From: Cyanidium caldarium
Lineage: Eukaryota > Rhodophyta > Bangiophyceae > Cyanidiales > Cyanidiaceae
NCBI GenBank assembly: GCA_026184775.1
Contig: JANCYW010000020.1
Span: forward strand, 62,001-126,000
DNA length: 64,000 bases
Reading direction: 5' to 3'
This document shows, piece by piece, positions 43,729-53,889 of this stretch; the first letter of the stretch is position 1, and every line of letters begins with the position of its first letter. The notes under the pieces are model-generated. The model did not search any database and was not told where the DNA came from. It worked only from the letters and a program-made list of their open reading frames with translations. Made by a program: the position numbers and the translations under genes.

Positions 43729-45408
43729 ATGGAGGAGAGTGATGCCGTGTTGGAGTCGTGGCCTGTGTACTTGGTGAATGGGGGCGCGCTGGATGCGTTC
43801 GATGCACCGCCGGCGCGGACGTTCGAGCAGGGCGTGCAAGTGCGACGGGAGCGTCGACAGGAAAAGCGTGGGAGTTACACGGAGAATGTGCTGGTGGAGT
43901 TTGGTGATGGTGGTCGGTCGCTGTTGGGCCATGAGCGTTTTGACGGGGCGGCGGTGATGTGGCGGTGGAAGCCGGAACACCGGGTGCTGGAGTTGTTGTA
44001 CGATGCGGCCGTGATAGCGCCGGGGAACTTTGGTCGCGTGAGTGATTCGGAGAGTGGCGCGATCGATTCCGGTGCGGAAGGCGATCGCGGCGCGATGGCG
44101 CGACGAGACGACCGGGCGGAGGAGGCGCCCCGCCGAAGACCTCATGCGCAGCTGCATCGGTTCCGTTCCACGCTGGAGCCGGAGCGTTACCACACGCTGC
44201 TGCTGCGCCGCGTGGCACTGCCGGACGGCACCGCGGCCTTTGTGGCCGTTCCGATGCACACCGTCTTGCATATGGTGCCGACGTATCGGCGACGCGATGC
44301 CGACGGCGATGCCAGCGATGATGATGACGACGACGACGACGACGACGACGACGATGCGTCACTGACCGATGGCGACGATGTGGTGGATGCGGAGAGCGAG
44401 GCGCCGGCCATCCACCCGGTGGAAGTGCGCTTCCAGCGTCGGCATGCCAATGCACAGTCGCAACGGCAGCGACGGGGGCGACACGACGCCTGGCACCAGT
44501 ACTGGGCCGTGCGCCGCGAGCGCTGGTATCGCCTGGAGTATCGCGCGGCCTCTAATGCACGTCGTCCGGCGGGATCACTGGGAGCGGGGCAGGAAGAGGA
44601 GCTGAAGGCTGACACCCTGCGGCAGCTGTTGCGAGCACCGGCGGCGCCTGCCGTGAGTGCTGCCGAACACGCGCAGCGTTTGACGCCCCACCGTCACGCT
44701 TCCCCTTCGGCAGGCGTGTGGGTCGGTGCGGGCGCCGATGCCGACGGCGCCGGATCGACCGCGACGGTGCCGCTGACAGAGCCGTCGAGCGCAGCCTGCA
44801 TGAGCGTGGAGGACACACGCGCGTGGTTGTTGCGACTGTTCGGCCGGGCGCCGGTGATTCCACACTCGCGCCTGCTGCCGCGGTGTCCGTGGCTGCGCGG
44901 CGCCTCCGGCCGCGCGGACCACCGCTTGCGCCTTTGGAAGCAGATGGCGCTGTGGGTGCGCGGCGCCTGGGTGTTGGACAGCGCCACCGCGGTGTCGCAC
45001 CGCTTGCAGCCGTGGATGCGGACGTTACGCGAGTCGGATCTGGCGCAGGTGATGGCGTTGCGCGATCTGGTGATGATGATGTTTGCAGACGCGGGCGCGG
45101 ACGGCACGGTATCGGTGGGGGCGGTGCTTCGAGCAGCCCCGACAGCCGATGAGGCGCACGTGCGCTGCCTCCTGGCCGATTTCGGCACGCCGTGCGCCCC
45201 GGGCATTTACGCGTTTGTGATCGGCGGCGACGCGGACGCGGACGGCATCGATCCGACGCTTCGCGAGTCGGCCGCGCAACGGCTGCGGCAATGTGCGGCG
45301 CACGCCCGAACACAGTGGTCATCGGATGACGCGCGACCAGCGACGAGGAGCGCGCCCATCGGCACCCGTGGACGCCACCGGGCGCGCAATCCTCGGTTGC
45401 GCCCGTGA
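43729..45408 (+). CDS. RPC5: RNA polymerase III subunit RPC5/POLR3E (Rpc37-like)
   Basis: RPC5 pairs with Rpc53/RPC4 and works in Pol III initiation and termination. The 559-residue protein follows the family plan: WPVYLVNGGALDAFDAPPAR at the start, then RRVALPDGTAAFVAVPMHTV with LHMVPTYRR (compare the LHLTP-LQLRP strand of the dimerisation barrel), VEVRFQRRHANAQSQRQRRG, and in the second half LRLWKQMALWVRGAWVLDSA, the counterpart of the L-GIQKVA-LVQGNWVVKS winged-helix segment. An Asp tract of 13 residues (bases 44317-44355) lies after the barrel. The start at 43729 fits family length; another ATG lies at 43664. It shares a promoter region with the Mfd gene. Confidence 0.75.
   Translation: MEESDAVLESWPVYLVNGGALDAFDAPPARTFEQGVQVRRERRQEKRGSYTENVLVEFGDGGRSLLGHERFDGAAVMWRWKPEHRVLELLYDAAVIAPGNFGRVSDSESGAIDSGAEGDRGAMARRDDRAEEAPRRRPHAQLHRFRSTLEPERYHTLLLRRVALPDGTAAFVAVPMHTVLHMVPTYRRRDADGDASDDDDDDDDDDDDDASLTDGDDVVDAESEAPAIHPVEVRFQRRHANAQSQRQRRGRHDAWHQYWAVRRERWYRLEYRAASNARRPAGSLGAGQEEELKADTLRQLLRAPAAPAVSAAEHAQRLTPHRHASPSAGVWVGAGADADGAGSTATVPLTEPSSAACMSVEDTRAWLLRLFGRAPVIPHSRLLPRCPWLRGASGRADHRLRLWKQMALWVRGAWVLDSATAVSHRLQPWMRTLRESDLAQVMALRDLVMMMFADAGADGTVSVGAVLRAAPTADEAHVRCLLADFGTPCAPGIYAFVIGGDADADGIDPTLRESAAQRLRQCAAHARTQWSSDDARPATRSAPIGTRGRHRARNPRLRP
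44317..44355 (+). repeat. GAY trinucleotide repeat (13 Asp codons)
   Basis: Thirteen consecutive GAT/GAC codons within the RPC5-like gene. Similar Asp tracts occur in NOC1 (6775-6801) and the Toc34-like gene (26378-26401). Confidence 0.95.
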
Positions 45409-45523
45409 CGTTCGACGGGGTCATCCCATCTGCGGGACATCATTGCAGAAGAAAGGCCGACACGCGCTGATCGACGGGTTTACCGACGCGACCGGGATGC
45501 ACGGTGTCGCTTCCGCACCTCGC

Positions 45524-46720
45524 TCACTTCCACATCTTCTCGATCGACAGGTTCTTCTCGGCGTCCTTGCGCATCACCTTGGCCACGGCCATGTCAAAGT
45601 CCTCCTGCGTCACGTGGACGCGGCGTTCGCGCAGTGCGAACATGCCCGCCTCGGTGCACACCGCGCGCAACTCGGCGCCGCTGGCGCCGTTCATCTTGCC
45701 GGCCACCGACTTGAGGTCGATGCCGCGCACCAGGTTCATCTTGCGGGAGTGGATCTTCAAAATGTCCAGGCGCGCCTCCTCGTTCGGGTTGGGGAATTCG
45801 ATCTTGCGGTCGATACGGCCGGGCCGCAGCAGCGCATCGTCCAGGATGTCGATGCGGTTGGTGGCCATCAGCACCTTGATGTTGGTGGTCGGTTCGAAAC
45901 CATCCAGCTGGTTGAGCAACTCCAGCATGGTGCGCTGCACCTCCGAATCACCGCCGCCTTTGCTGCCGTCGATGCGCGACGAGCCGATGGAGTCCACCTC
46001 GTCCATGAATATGATGCTGGGGGCGTGCTCGCGCGCCAGGGTAAACACCGAGCGGATCATTTTGCTACCCTCGCCGATGTACTTTTGCACCAGCTCGCCG
46101 CCCGACACTCGGATAAAGGTGCACTCGGTGTGATGCGCCACGGCGCGCGCCAACAGCGTCTTGCCGGTGCCCGGCGGCCCGTGCAGCAGCACGCCCTTGG
46201 GTTGCGCGATACCGAGCGACTCGAACAGTTCGGGGTGCTTGATGGGCAACTCGATGACCTCCTTGATCTGCTTGATCTGCTCGTCCAGCCCGCCGATCAT
46301 CTCGTACGTCGAATCGGGCACTTTCTCCACCCGCATCAACGACACCAGCGGGTCCACCTTGGACGGCAGCACCAAGTGCAGCGCGTACGAGTCGTTGCGC
46401 AGTGCCACACGCGCGCCCGTCTTCAAAGTGCCCACATCGATGTGCTTCTCCACGTCTACAATGTACTTGCCCTCGGGGTGCACTTTCACCAGCGCCTTGC
46501 CCTTGCCGACGGCCTTCACCACCTCGCCCACGTACGAGCCCGGCTCCTGCAGCAGCTGCAACTCCTCGCGCAGCCCACGTACTCGCCCATTCAACTCGTT
46601 CCGCTGCGCCTCCAGACGCCGTACTGTCTCTGCCTTTTCCCGGATCAGCGCCTCCAGCTCGTCCGCCTTGCTCTGGTAGTAGGTGCGCAGCCCCGACGCG
46701 CCCGCCTTTACGCTACCCAT
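45524..46720 (-). CDS. RPT6: 26S proteasome regulatory AAA-ATPase RPT6 (PSMC5)
   Basis: One of the six ATPases of the proteasome base ring. The 398-residue protein has an N-terminal coiled coil (about 15-60), an OB domain, and the AAA domain with Walker [21 protein letters not shown] (about 181-188), [18 protein letters not shown] and Walker [15 protein letters not shown]. The phrases [20 protein letters not shown] and [13 protein letters not shown] are those of RPT6 rather than of the other five ATPases. It ends FEKMWK-like (SIEKMWK), as RPT6 does. A C/T-rich tract lies just before the ATG on its own strand. Confidence 0.96.
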   Translation of the reverse strand: MGSVKAGASGLRTYYQSKADELEALIREKAETVRRLEAQRNELNGRVRGLREELQLLQEPGSYVGEVVKAVGKGKALVKVHPEGKYIVDVEKHIDVGTLKTGARVALRNDSYALHLVLPSKVDPLVSLMRVEKVPDSTYEMIGGLDEQIKQIKEVIELPIKHPELFESLGIAQPKGVLLHGPPGTGKTLLARAVAHHTECTFIRVSGGELVQKYIGEGSKMIRSVFTLAREHAPSIIFMDEVDSIGSSRIDGSKGGGDSEVQRTMLELLNQLDGFEPTTNIKVLMATNRIDILDDALLRPGRIDRKIEFPNPNEEARLDILKIHSRKMNLVRGIDLKSVAGKMNGASGAELRAVCTEAGMFALRERRVHVTQEDFDMAVAKVMRKDAEKNLSIEKMWK

Positions 46721-47060
46721 GACGGAGAAGAAGAACGGCGAGAGACGAGGTGACCGACGACGGCGGAGCGTGCTTCAAAGCAACCCCGTCAGCGATGGAG
46801 GCCCCGTGTCGGCCCAGGGAGAGCAATCGGGTGTCTCGGAATGCGCAGAGAGACCACCCGCAGCAGAGGCGGAAACCGTCCGTGTGCCGAGCGACATCGA
46901 AATCGAAATCGCGTGCGACGGGATGGCGCGAACGCGGACGCGAGGATGAGACGAGACGCTGGCGAGAGACGGCGCCGGGCAAGGGCACAGTGCCGAGGAC
47001 GAACTGCGACGCGGGCAACCGGCAGGGAGGGGATCTTGTTTCCTCTTCCTGTTCCTCACC
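46721..47060. promoter_or_regulatory. Divergent promoter region between RPT6 and EME1 genes
   Basis: A 340-bp gap. Both flanks are pyrimidine-rich on the strand of the neighbouring gene: at 46721-46745 for RPT6, and GTTTCCTCTTCCTGTTCCTC at 47038-47057 for EME1. No other element is seen. Confidence 0.5.
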
Positions 47061-48512
47061 ATGAACGGATTGATGTGGGGTGAGTGTGGTGGCGAAGTGT
47101 CGACTGTGGACGTGGTGGACGACAGCGATGCGTCGGTGGTGTGGGTGCCGAGCGCCGAACGGGAGACGCCAATCGCAGCGGAGGTGCGGCGACGGCGCTC
47201 GGCGTGGGACGACCACGACACCGATCGTTCGGTGGAGGCGTGGACGCCTCTGGCCGCGGTGATGGGACGGGAGGTGTTGGGAGATGCGAGAGCAGGAGCC
47301 GGGGCCGGTGCGCCGGAGGGAGGGTTCGCGGAGGAGGCTGTGGGCGCGAGCGACACCGAGATGGAGCAGGTGGGGCGCCAGCTGGCGGCCGTTTTGAGTT
47401 GTCTGGGGCGGGGTGACGGGGAGAACAGCGGTAGTGCAGCGTCTGTTGCGAGCGACGAGCACCCGTCGAAAAGCAGGCCCTTGGCGCGGACGCATGCCGC
47501 TGGCGCCCGACGACCCTCGGCATCGGCATTCGGATCCCGGCGAGTTTGCCTCTCTCAGCAAGACACGGTGTTGATGCACGGCAGCGGCGCTTTCGCCGAC
47601 CGCGAGGGTCAACAAGTGCTGCAAGAGCTGTCGGCATGTCTGCCAGGCCGAGTGGCCGGCGACGATCCGCATCTGTTCCCGTACGCCATCCTCTGGCGCC
47701 TGCGCCGGGAAGGCGGGCGCGCGGCACTTGCACCGGCCGGTTCGCCCGGCCACTGCCGCCGCGCCGATCGCTGTGGTAGTGCCCTGCCGTACGTCATCCT
47801 GCGCCTGGATGCGCCCACATTCCTGCAGCTGCTAGCGTCACCGGCCGCGCGGGAGGCCGAGGCGCGCCTGGTCCGAACCGCATTTCCCGAGCCGGTGCGG
47901 GTGGAATGGGTGGTCGAGTCCCTCGGGCAAGCGATGAAGCGAGCGCAAAGACGCCAAGCCACCCACGTCCGTGGCCCGTCGATGCCCCTGACGCCGCAAA
48001 CGTTGGCCCGCGTGCGTGTGCAGCTGCTGCAACGACACCGCATCGATCTGCTCTGCTTGCCGTCGTGGCGCGATACCGCCGCGCACATCAGCGGTATCGA
48101 CGAGGCCCTCGCTTTAGCGCAATACTCCGATGACGTCATGGACGCCACCGATACGCTCCCATTCTGCCGACCGATTGTCGCAGCAGACACACCGATGCTG
48201 ACGCAGCGGCCGGTGCGGCGCGCGCCCGACTCGCCCACCGCTACCTCGCCGCGTGCCAAGTCTCGCGCACTTCTCCGCATGTTGCAGTGCATTCCGCGGG
48301 TGTCCGCCGCGCCGGCCAAAGCTATCGTCGCGCGGTACCCCAGTGTGCGAGCGTTGTACCGCGCCTACGAACAGTGCGACGATGACCACGCTCGTCGGCG
48401 ACTGTTGCAAGACCTTTTGCTGCGCGACCAGCGCCGCCTCGGGCCGGCCCTCTCCGAGCGCATCTGCCGCGTGTTCTGGGCGCGCGAGGGCCACACCGCC
48501 GTTGAGAGTTGA
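47061..48512 (+). CDS. EME1: EME1/MMS4-like non-catalytic partner of MUS81
   Basis: EME1 pairs with MUS81 to cut branched DNA in recombination repair. The 483-residue protein has a disordered N-terminal third, a degenerate ERCC4 nuclease fold (PYVILRLDAPTFLQLLASP, then TPQTLARVRVQLLQRHRIDL with LPSWRDTAAHISGIDEALA) without the GDx(n)ERKx3D catalytic motif, and a C-terminal tandem helix-hairpin-helix: LLRMLQCIPRVSAAPAKAIV, RYPSVRALYRAYEQC, and RRLGPALSERICRVF. The order matches human EME1 closely (YPSPQLLVQAYQQC, RRIGPELSRRIY). The ATG at 47061 follows a C/T-rich tract. Confidence 0.8.
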   Translation: MNGLMWGECGGEVSTVDVVDDSDASVVWVPSAERETPIAAEVRRRRSAWDDHDTDRSVEAWTPLAAVMGREVLGDARAGAGAGAPEGGFAEEAVGASDTEMEQVGRQLAAVLSCLGRGDGENSGSAASVASDEHPSKSRPLARTHAAGARRPSASAFGSRRVCLSQQDTVLMHGSGAFADREGQQVLQELSACLPGRVAGDDPHLFPYAILWRLRREGGRAALAPAGSPGHCRRADRCGSALPYVILRLDAPTFLQLLASPAAREAEARLVRTAFPEPVRVEWVVESLGQAMKRAQRRQATHVRGPSMPLTPQTLARVRVQLLQRHRIDLLCLPSWRDTAAHISGIDEALALAQYSDDVMDATDTLPFCRPIVAADTPMLTQRPVRRAPDSPTATSPRAKSRALLRMLQCIPRVSAAPAKAIVARYPSVRALYRAYEQCDDDHARRRLLQDLLLRDQRRLGPALSERICRVFWAREGHTAVES

Positions 48513-48564
48513 AGAATCCCACAATGCATCTCGCTGCTCTCCCCTGAGCTTCGCGCCTCCGCCC

Positions 48565-49071
48565 TCAGCGCACCTGTTCCAGCTCCACCAGCACCCCGCC
48601 ACAGTCTTGCGGATGCAAAAAGGCCACCGGGGTGCCGTGAGCGCCGATCTTGGGATGCTCGTCGATGACGCGCAGCCCGCTCTGCTTCACGTGTTCCAGC
48701 GCCCGCTCCACGTCGCTCACCTCGAAGCACAGGTGGTGCAGCCCGCCGCGCGGGTTCCGCTCCAGGAACTTGGAGATGGGCGACGCGTTGCTGCCTGCCG
48801 GGAACGGGTGCAGCAGCTCCACGTTCATGTTTTGCAAGCGGACGAACAGCACGCTCACGCCGTGCTCCGGCAGGTCTTGCGGCGTCGTCGACACGTTGGA
48901 GACGCCGAGGACTTGGCGGTAGAAGGTGGCAGCTTTGGGTAAGTCAGGAACGGCAATGGCGACGTGATTGAGCCGCTTAACGGTGGTTGTGACGGCGTCA
49001 GCAGCAGCAACGTTGCTGCCCTGTCGAGCGGCCAGCTGCCGGAGCGCTGCGGCGGGACAAATTCTGTTCAT
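48565..49071 (-). CDS. MCEE: Methylmalonyl-CoA epimerase, mitochondrial
   Basis: Interconverts the (S) and (R) forms of methylmalonyl-CoA in the propionate pathway, feeding the B12-dependent mutase. The 168-residue vicinal-oxygen-chelate protein has the metal-ligand segments in order: LNHVAIAVPDLPKAATFYRQ, LQNMNVELLHPF, GGLHHLCFEVSDVERALEHV and VLVELEQ at the end. The ISKFLERNPRGGLHHLCFEV stretch is typical of the epimerase. The first 35 residues (MNRICPAAALRQLAARQGSN) look like a mitochondrial presequence, which supports the ATG at 49071. It converges with EME1, 52 bp apart. Confidence 0.9.
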   Translation of the reverse strand: MNRICPAAALRQLAARQGSNVAAADAVTTTVKRLNHVAIAVPDLPKAATFYRQVLGVSNVSTTPQDLPEHGVSVLFVRLQNMNVELLHPFPAGSNASPISKFLERNPRGGLHHLCFEVSDVERALEHVKQSGLRVIDEHPKIGAHGTPVAFLHPQDCGGVLVELEQVR

Positions 49072-49289
49072 TATGAGCAGAGCGACATCGCTCTGTGGTG
49101 CCCTCTTGAGGGCGACGCGTTTCGCAAGCGTTCGGCTCCGGCCGAGGATGCCATCGATCACTGAGAAGAGGGAGCGAGCGAGACAAACACGCACACGGGC
49201 AAGAGACGGAGGCGCTGGAGAGGTGCTGTCGCGACATTTCAGCGTTTTCAGCCACTCATGGGCCACCACCCCTTCTCCCTACTTTTGCT

Positions 49290-50105
49290 CTACACCAGCA
49301 GCACAGCATTCACCGTCCCGTCCACCTCGGGATTGTTCGTGACCTGTGCATACTTGCCCCACACCACTTTGCCCGAGGTCGTCACCAGCCCCAATTCGCT
49401 CACGTTCACTTCCACAATGGTGCCGCGGGTGACGACGCCCAGCTGGGTGTACATCGGGCCGCTGGGGTTCTTCTTCACCCCGATGATATCCAGAGAGAAC
49501 GTGGCCTTCAGCTCCGGGTGGGTGACGTTGGCACGCTTCACCCGCAGCCCCATCGGCCGGATGAACCGCTCGTACTTGGGCGGTTTGCGGGTGTAGCTGT
49601 CGCCCACGAAACTCATCTTGGTCACCATTCGCTTCCACTCGCGCTTCTTGCTCTTCTTGCCGGTGCGCACCACCCGGAAGATCTCGTCGTCCGCCAGCGG
49701 TCGCACCCGCGGCAGCGGCACCGACCACTTGCCACCCTTCTCCTTGCGCTTCTCCTTGATGGTGTTGGAGAGTATCTTGGCGCGCTGCGTCTCCTCGCGG
49801 TCTAGCAAGTATGCCGGTAGCGCGCCCTCCACCACCCGCCGCTCCTCGCCGTCCTCGTCCCTGCCACCTGCTCCTTGTCGCCGCCGCGCCTGCCGTTGCG
49901 CCTGCACCGCTGCCGCCTTGCGCAGTCGCACCTTGTCCCGGAAGCGCTCCCGGTTGTGCAGCTTGGCGCGTATACCCGTCAGCGTGCGCGACCGCTCGGC
50001 GATGCGGCGCGGCTCGCGCGCCTCGCGCTTCCGCAGTCGCTCCTCGTGATCGAGCCGCCGACCATGTCGCCGACGATGCAGCTCGATGTAGTCGCCCTGC
50101 GGCAT
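49290..50105 (-). CDS. NSA2: NSA2 ribosome biogenesis factor
   Basis: NSA2, homologous to the eS8 ribosomal protein, acts in the nucleus in 27S pre-rRNA processing and 60S assembly. The 271-residue protein starts [20 protein letters not shown], the exact N-terminal pattern of the family, which fixes the start at 50105. It continues with a basic central region, [75 protein letters not shown], and [14 protein letters not shown] at the end. Length and order match the family. It shares a 179-bp promoter region with OXA1. Confidence 0.96.
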   Translation of the reverse strand: MPQGDYIELHRRRHGRRLDHEERLRKREAREPRRIAERSRTLTGIRAKLHNRERFRDKVRLRKAAAVQAQRQARRRQGAGGRDEDGEERRVVEGALPAYLLDREETQRAKILSNTIKEKRKEKGGKWSVPLPRVRPLADDEIFRVVRTGKKSKKREWKRMVTKMSFVGDSYTRKPPKYERFIRPMGLRVKRANVTHPELKATFSLDIIGVKKNPSGPMYTQLGVVTRGTIVEVNVSELGLVTTSGKVVWGKYAQVTNNPEVDGTVNAVLLV

Positions 50106-50284
50106 GTTGACCGCGTGATGTACGCCGCTGTCACCAGCAAGCCACCGACGCGGCGATAGATGGCGGTCGCAGCCGGTTGAACCATCCGGCGGACGGACGG
50201 ACGGATGCAAACGCCGCGGCCGCCGAACGGCAAGCGACGTCGATTCTCTTCGCAGAGGCCGTTGCGCGCCCCCGCAGTCCAGTC

Positions 50285-51586
50285 ATGGCGAGCGTGTTGT
50301 GGGCGCGACTGCGCCCACAGGTGAATCAGTCGGTATGGACACAAGCGCAGAGGGTGTTGAAGCGGCAGATGCAGCTGGATGTGCGGCAGGCGGAGCGGTG
50401 GCGGAGGGGTTGGCGTTCGCCCGTGTCCGGCGAGCAGCTGCTCTCGGGCGGACGGGCTGCGAGGTCCGCGCTGGCGCCACCTTCGCAGTTGCTTTCTGTG
50501 CAGCGGCGGGCGTTTTCATGGGAGAGTTTACGGTGGTGGCGACGGGAGGCGTCGCAGTCGTCGACGTCGCCCGGTGGATCGGGTGCAGGAGGCGGTGCAT
50601 CGGCGTCGGACGCTGGGGCGACGGCGGCGGGCAGTGGCGGTGTAGTGGACGCGTCGACGATCACCGACGCGGCCGCGGCGACCTACGCCTCGTGGTACGA
50701 CCCGGTGATGAACAGTATCCTGCAGGTGCACGCGATGACCGGTCTGCCGTGGTGGCTCACCGTGGCCGCCATCACCGTCGCCGTGCGCCTCGTGGTGTTG
50801 CCGATGAGCCTGGTCACTATGCGGAACACGGCCGCCTTCTCGCAAGCGAAACCGGTGTTGGACGTGTTGCGAGTACGGATGAGCGATGCGTTGGACCGCA
50901 ACGACGTGGCCTCGTCGCGGTTGGCGCAAGCGCAGATGATGGAGGTGATGAAAATGTACAACGTCAAGCCGTTCTGGAACGTGGCCAACGCGGTGCTGCA
51001 GGCGCCGATATTTTTGGGGTTCTTCCTGGCGCTGCGCAAGCTGGCCGAAACGCATCCGGACACGCTGGCGCTCGGCGGCATCGGCTTCTTCTCCAACTTG
51101 GCGGTGCCGGATCCGTACATGATCATGCCGCTGCTGATGAGCGCGAGCACGGTGGCGATGGTGCGCGTGAACAATGACGTGTTCAGTTCGATGACGTCGC
51201 CGACCATGAAGTATTTCATGTACGCGTTCGCGGCGCTGATCGTGCCGCTGACCAGCCCGCTGCCGGCGATCATCTTCTGCTACTTCATTCCCAACAATCT
51301 CATCTCGTTGCTGCAGACGCTGATCTTGCGGTATCCGGCGATACGGCGAGCGCTCGGTCTGCCGCAGCTGGCGGGCAATGCAGTGCCGACGACGGGGGCA
51401 GCGGCCGCGGGCGCGCCTCCTCCGCGGATCATGTCGTTCGAAGAGGCGGCGGCCACGTATGCGAGGCGTGGGCAGACCAGTGCCGGCTGGGACGGCAATC
51501 GTGCAGCCGAGTCGACGCCACTGTACGAGCAGCCGCCCCCGAGTTTCCGTCGCTCGCGAGGCCGATACAACGCCACGCAGCGGTAA
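50285..51586 (+). CDS. OXA1: Mitochondrial inner-membrane insertase OXA1
   Basis: OXA1 inserts mitochondrially made and some imported proteins into the inner membrane; it belongs to the YidC/Oxa1/Alb3 family. The 433-residue protein starts with an Arg/Gln-rich presequence (MASVLWARLRPQVNQSVWTQ), then a Ser/Gly linker. The insertase core (about 130-370) has GLPWWLTVAAITVAVRLVVL-PMSLVTMRN, the hydrophilic groove region, NVANAVLQAPIFLGFFLALR, LGGIGFFSNLAVPDPYMIMP and PAIIFCYFIPNNLISLLQT. The order and the MRN/P-x-F-LGFF-ALR signatures fit the mitochondrial branch rather than plastid Alb3. The C-terminal tail is Ala/Arg-rich. Confidence 0.9.
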   Translation: MASVLWARLRPQVNQSVWTQAQRVLKRQMQLDVRQAERWRRGWRSPVSGEQLLSGGRAARSALAPPSQLLSVQRRAFSWESLRWWRREASQSSTSPGGSGAGGGASASDAGATAAGSGGVVDASTITDAAAATYASWYDPVMNSILQVHAMTGLPWWLTVAAITVAVRLVVLPMSLVTMRNTAAFSQAKPVLDVLRVRMSDALDRNDVASSRLAQAQMMEVMKMYNVKPFWNVANAVLQAPIFLGFFLALRKLAETHPDTLALGGIGFFSNLAVPDPYMIMPLLMSASTVAMVRVNNDVFSSMTSPTMKYFMYAFAALIVPLTSPLPAIIFCYFIPNNLISLLQTLILRYPAIRRALGLPQLAGNAVPTTGAAAAGAPPPRIMSFEEAAATYARRGQTSAGWDGNRAAESTPLYEQPPPSFRRSRGRYNATQR

Positions 51587-51648
51587 AGACGGACGGTCGG
51601 TCGCCCAGGGACGTGCGCGCGGTACCCTCCGGGAGATGCGCTCGCTCT

Positions 51649-53889
51649 TTACAGATCGTCTTCCATGGCGCGGCCGCGTTCGATACGGAACACCCACTCG
51701 CCGGTGCTGTCCACATCGATCAGTGCTTTGGAGCCGCTGGGCAACTCGCCTTTCAGATGTAGGCGGCTCAACTCGGTCACCAGCTCCTGCTCGATCACCC
51801 GCCGAATGGGCCGCGCACCGTACGCCGGGTTCACCAGCGACTCTTTCATCACGCGCATAACGGCCGCGTCGGTCACCTCCACGGAGATGTACTCGCGCGC
51901 CAGGCGCCGCTCCACCAGCGCCAGCTGCATGCGCACGATCGCCGCCAGCTGCAGCTCGCTGAGCGCATTGAACAACACGATGGCGTCCAGCCGGTTCAGG
52001 AACTCGGGGCGGAACGTGCGCTGCACCTCCTCCATCACCAACGGCTTGGCGTCCAAGGCCGACCCGTTCATCTCCAGGATGAACCGGCTGCCGACGTTGG
52101 AGGTGAGGATGAGCACGCAGTTTTGGAAGTCCACCAGTCGGCCGTGGCCGTCGGTCAGCCGTCCGTCATCCAACACCTGTAGTAAAATGTCCAGCACTTC
52201 CGGATGCGCCTTTTCCACCTCGTCGAGCAGCACCACCGAGTACGGCCGTCGACGGATCGCCTCGGTCAGCTGGCCGCCCTCGTCGTAGCCGACGTAGCCG
52301 GGCGGCGCGCCGATCAGACGCGACACCGAGTGCTTCTCCATGTACTCGCTCATGTCGATGCGTACGATGTTCCGCTCGGTGTCGAACAGTTGTACGGCGA
52401 GCGCCTTGGCGGTTTCGGTCTTGCCGACGCCGGTCGGTCCCAGGAACAGGAACGAGCCGATGGGCATCGATTCGCGCCCGAAACCGGCGCGCGAGCGCAG
52501 GATGGCGTTGGCCACCAGCGTGATGGCCTCGTTTTGGCCCACGACGCGCTCCATCAGGCGGTCGCGCAGATGCAACAGCCGCTCGCGCTCGCCCTGCGTC
52601 AGCCGCGATACCGGGATGCCCGTCCAGCGCGACACCACCTCGGCGATGTGTTCGGGCTCGACCGTCTCCGACACCAGCAACGCCTCGGCGTCTTCCTCAT
52701 CTTCCGCGCCGCCTTGGCGGGCGCGTCCGAAGGAGTTGGCGCGACGCAGGCGTTCCTCGTCGATCTCGCGCGTCAGCTGGGTCAGCCGCGCCTTCAGCTC
52801 GGGAATGGCGCCGAAGCGCAAGTCCGACGCCAGCGCCAAGTCGCGTTGCCGCTCGGCCATCTCCGCTTTGCGGGTCAGCTCGTCGATCTTCTTGCGAATC
52901 TGGCGCACCTCATCGATCTTCTCCATCTCCTTGGCGAAGCGTTTCTTCAGCGGCCGCAACTCCTGATCGATTTTGGCAATCTCCTCGCGCACCACCTCCA
53001 ACCGCTGCTTGCTCGCCTTGTCTTTCTCTTGCTTGAGGGCGGTCTCCTCGATCTCCAGCTGCAGTCGCTTTCGTTCGAGCGTGTCGATGATCTCCGGCTG
53101 CGAGTCCAGCTGCACCCGGATCGCACTGCACGCCTCATCCAGCAGGTCGATGGCCTTGTCGGGCAGAAAGCGGTCGCGTATGTAGCGGTCGCTGAGCTGT
53201 GCGGCGGCCACCACGCTGGCGTCCGACACCCGCACGCCGTGGTAACTCTCGTATACCGGGCGCAGGCCACGCAAAATGGAGATGGTCTCCTCGACGGTCG
53301 GCTCCGACACGTACACCACCTGGAAACGCCGCTCAAACGCCGGATCCTTCTCCACGTGCTTCTTGTACTCGGTCAGCGTGGTGGCGCCGATGCAACGCAG
53401 CTCGCCGCGCGCCAGCGCCGGCTTGAGGATGTTGGCCGCATCCAAACTGTCGCTGCCGCCCACCGAGCCGGCACCCAGCATCGTGTGCACCTCGTCGACG
53501 AACAGCACAATCTTACCGTTCGAATCTTTCACGGCCTTCAGCACCGCCTTGAGACGCTCCTCGAACTCACCACGATACTTGGAGCCGGCCACCAGACTGG
53601 CCATGTCGAGCGCCACGACCCGCGCGCCCGACAACGCCTCCGGAACGTCACCGCGCACTATGCGCTGCGCCAGCGCTTCCACTATGGCGGTCTTGCCCAC
53701 GCCCGGCTCGCCAATGAGCACCGGGTTGTTTTTGGTGCGTCGCGACAAGATCTGAATGACCCGACGGAGCTCGGAGTCGCGCCCGATGACCGGGTCCAAC
53801 TTGCCCGCCTCCGCCTCGGCCACCAAGTCGCGGCCGTACGCCTTCAGTGGGTCTTCCTGCTCTTCATGGTTTTGCTGAACGTGGCTCAT
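51649..53889 (-). CDS. HSP101: Hsp101/Hsp104-type ClpB disaggregase lacking the N-domain
   Basis: This AAA+ machine pulls proteins out of aggregates together with Hsp70. The 746-residue protein has two ATPase modules: NBD1 with Walker A GEPGVGKT (60-67) and Walker B VLFVDEVH; a coiled-coil middle domain (about 270-380); and NBD2 with Walker A GPTGVGKT (484-491), [16 protein letters not shown] and the pore loop [13 protein letters not shown]. The middle-domain wording ([34 protein letters not shown]) matches plant cytosolic Hsp101 and yeast Hsp104. The usual 150-residue Clp-N domain is missing: the protein starts [20 protein letters not shown] and no presequence or upstream coding sequence is seen. 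It ends MEDDL, like the acidic TPR-binding end of Hsp104. Confidence 0.93.
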   Translation of the reverse strand: MSHVQQNHEEQEDPLKAYGRDLVAEAEAGKLDPVIGRDSELRRVIQILSRRTKNNPVLIGEPGVGKTAIVEALAQRIVRGDVPEALSGARVVALDMASLVAGSKYRGEFEERLKAVLKAVKDSNGKIVLFVDEVHTMLGAGSVGGSDSLDAANILKPALARGELRCIGATTLTEYKKHVEKDPAFERRFQVVYVSEPTVEETISILRGLRPVYESYHGVRVSDASVVAAAQLSDRYIRDRFLPDKAIDLLDEACSAIRVQLDSQPEIIDTLERKRLQLEIEETALKQEKDKASKQRLEVVREEIAKIDQELRPLKKRFAKEMEKIDEVRQIRKKIDELTRKAEMAERQRDLALASDLRFGAIPELKARLTQLTREIDEERLRRANSFGRARQGGAEDEEDAEALLVSETVEPEHIAEVVSRWTGIPVSRLTQGERERLLHLRDRLMERVVGQNEAITLVANAILRSRAGFGRESMPIGSFLFLGPTGVGKTETAKALAVQLFDTERNIVRIDMSEYMEKHSVSRLIGAPPGYVGYDEGGQLTEAIRRRPYSVVLLDEVEKAHPEVLDILLQVLDDGRLTDGHGRLVDFQNCVLILTSNVGSRFILEMNGSALDAKPLVMEEVQRTFRPEFLNRLDAIVLFNALSELQLAAIVRMQLALVERRLAREYISVEVTDAAVMRVMKESLVNPAYGARPIRRVIEQELVTELSRLHLKGELPSGSKALIDVDSTGEWVFRIERGRAMEDDL

